In this document: positions 63,261 to 64,000 of the stretch, one piece after another
Numbering within the stretch: the first letter of the stretch is position 1
Layout of the letters: every line of letters begins with the position of its first letter
NCBI RefSeq assembly: GCF_001945395.1
Contig: NZ_MSXV01000053.1
Location: forward strand, 1 to 64,000
Reading direction: 5' to 3'
Length of the DNA: 64,000 nt
DNA from: Pseudomonas sp. PA15(2017)
Lineage (GTDB): Bacteria > Pseudomonadota > Gammaproteobacteria > Pseudomonadales > Pseudomonadaceae
The notes under the pieces: model-generated
The model's input: the letters and a program-made list of their open reading frames with translations, nothing else
Told to the model about the DNA's origin: nothing
The model's database searches: none
Made by a program: the position numbers and the translations under genes

Positions 63261-63647
63261 ATGTCGCCTTCCCATCAGCCTGTCGCCATGCTGCGCTATG
63301 CCCTCTTCGGTGTGGCGGCGGCGGTGCTACTCAACGTACTGCTGCGCAGCTTCGTCAAACTCGGCGGCGTGCTGGCCACCCTGGTGATCGCTGCCAGCAT
63401 CGCGGCGCTGATGGCGTTGCTGTTCGCCTGGCAGCAACGCCGCCCGCCCACGCGTGGTGAGCGACGCCGCCTGGTGTGGCTGTACGGCGGCATGCTGGCG
63501 CTGCTGTACGCCGGGCTGCTGACCATGATGACCCTGCAGGACGAGCCCAGCCCCATGGGCATAGTGATCTTCATCCTGCATTACCTCGCCTATCCGCTAC
63601 TCGCCCAATTGCTGTTCTCGGAGCGCATCTTCAAGCGCACGCCCTGA
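63261..63647 (+). CDS. Small multi-pass membrane protein
   Basis: A 128-residue protein with about four hydrophobic segments (LFGVAAAVLLNVLLRSFV, LATLVIAASIAALMALLFA, RLVWLYGGMLALLYAGLLT and VIFILHYLAYPLLAQLLF). It is found next to the SDR gene; function unknown. The start may be ATG 63261 or ATG 63288. Confidence 0.7.
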   Translation: MSPSHQPVAMLRYALFGVAAAVLLNVLLRSFVKLGGVLATLVIAASIAALMALLFAWQQRRPPTRGERRRLVWLYGGMLALLYAGLLTMMTLQDEPSPMGIVIFILHYLAYPLLAQLLFSERIFKRTP

Positions 63648-63712
63648 TCGGCTGGCACTTGCCGGCCGATCGCTGCTCTACACTCGATGACAGAGAACGA
63701 TTTGGAACCTCG

Positions 63713-64000
63713 ATGAGAAGCAGCCGGCACATCAAGACCCAGGAGCGACGCATCATCGTGGTGCTGCTCGTGGCGTTGCTGAGCGTGCAGGTGGTGATCT
63801 ACCTGGTCAGTACCCGCACCAACCGCAGCATCGTCGAGGAAACCATCAGCAGCAGCCTGCAGACCACCACTCAGGTGGTCGACGAACTGCTCGAACTGCG
63901 CCAGCGGCAACTGGCCCAGGGCGCTGCGGTGCTGGCCGCCGACTACGGCCTCAAGGAGGCCATCGCCACGGGCGAGCGCTCGACCATCGAATCCATGCTG
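63713..64000 (+). CDS. Membrane sensor protein, N-terminal part (truncated by window end)
   Basis: The first 96 residues: a basic start (MRSSRHIKTQERR), a transmembrane helix (IIVVLLVALLSVQVVIYLV), then a periplasmic helix (VDELLELRQRQLAQGAAVLA and the ADYGLKEAI continuation) of the type that opens Cache-like sensor domains of GGDEF/EAL proteins or histidine kinases. The output domain is outside the window. Confidence 0.7.
   Translation, partial: MRSSRHIKTQERRIIVVLLVALLSVQVVIYLVSTRTNRSIVEETISSSLQTTTQVVDELLELRQRQLAQGAAVLAADYGLKEAIATGERSTIESML

Overview
The window is a bacterial chromosome segment of high GC content with short intergenic gaps. Gene content and order point to Pseudomonas sensu lato: ethanolamine catabolism (aldehyde dehydrogenase/permease/eutBC), phosphatidylcholine synthase, mmsAB, aapJQMP, rhlB, thrC-hom-dsbC-xerD, rpsP-rimM-trmD-rplS, ffh, purT, moaCDE, phoH and yaaA, with pseudomonad REP-type palindromes. 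I cannot assign a species. I found no tRNA, rRNA or CRISPR array.

Layout. 1-2.9 kb: broken IS3-type transposase, TetR regulator with an SDR oxidoreductase, and degenerate DNA. 2.9-5.1 kb: a compact four-gene operon of lower GC encoding an unknown protein, a Ras/MglA-like small GTPase and two roadblock-type proteins (a conservon-like module). 5.3-6.2 kb: a strongly structured leader (attenuator-like alternative hairpins, a short leader ORF) before a small protein and a QslA-like antiactivator. 6.5-13.3 kb: AraC regulator divergent from the ethanolamine operon. 13.4-17.3 kb: GST, GIY-YIG protein, phosphatidylcholine synthase, NTF2-like protein, LysR. 17.4-21.2 kb: MFS symporter with mmsA-mmsB (valine catabolism). 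21.9-26.1 kb: aapJQMP amino-acid ABC transporter. 26.6-32.3 kb: esterase, cNMP-GGDEF cyclase, dipeptidase, RhlB, membrane protein. 32.6-43.7 kb: eight-gene minus-strand membrane-stress operon (YjfI/DUF2170, PspA, NfeD/YqiJ-like, flotillin, TerB-like, giant AAA ATPase, rhomboid, PLD nuclease). 44-64 kb: mostly core genes, ending in a truncated membrane sensor.

Three things stand out. First, a dispersed MITE-like family occurs as two ~349-bp copies (32288, 53537), one internally deleted copy (28401) and end or inner fragments (619, 61738). The long copies differ in sequence, but the differences are matched on both sides of several stems, so a multi-arm fold is conserved. A second, unrelated MITE lies at 14449-14612. 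Both families are flanked by CTAG/TTAG (YTAR-type) targets, three times exactly at a gene's stop codon. Second, the PspA/flotillin/giant-ATPase operon is preceded by two identical 12-bp palindromes 22 bp apart, and its first product has a basic N-terminal segment that could be the cognate DNA-binding domain. Third, the GTPase-roadblock operon has an unrecognised first gene and a GTPase lacking the usual NKxD specificity motif.

All calls rest on reading the sequence and on remembered family features; no database search was run.
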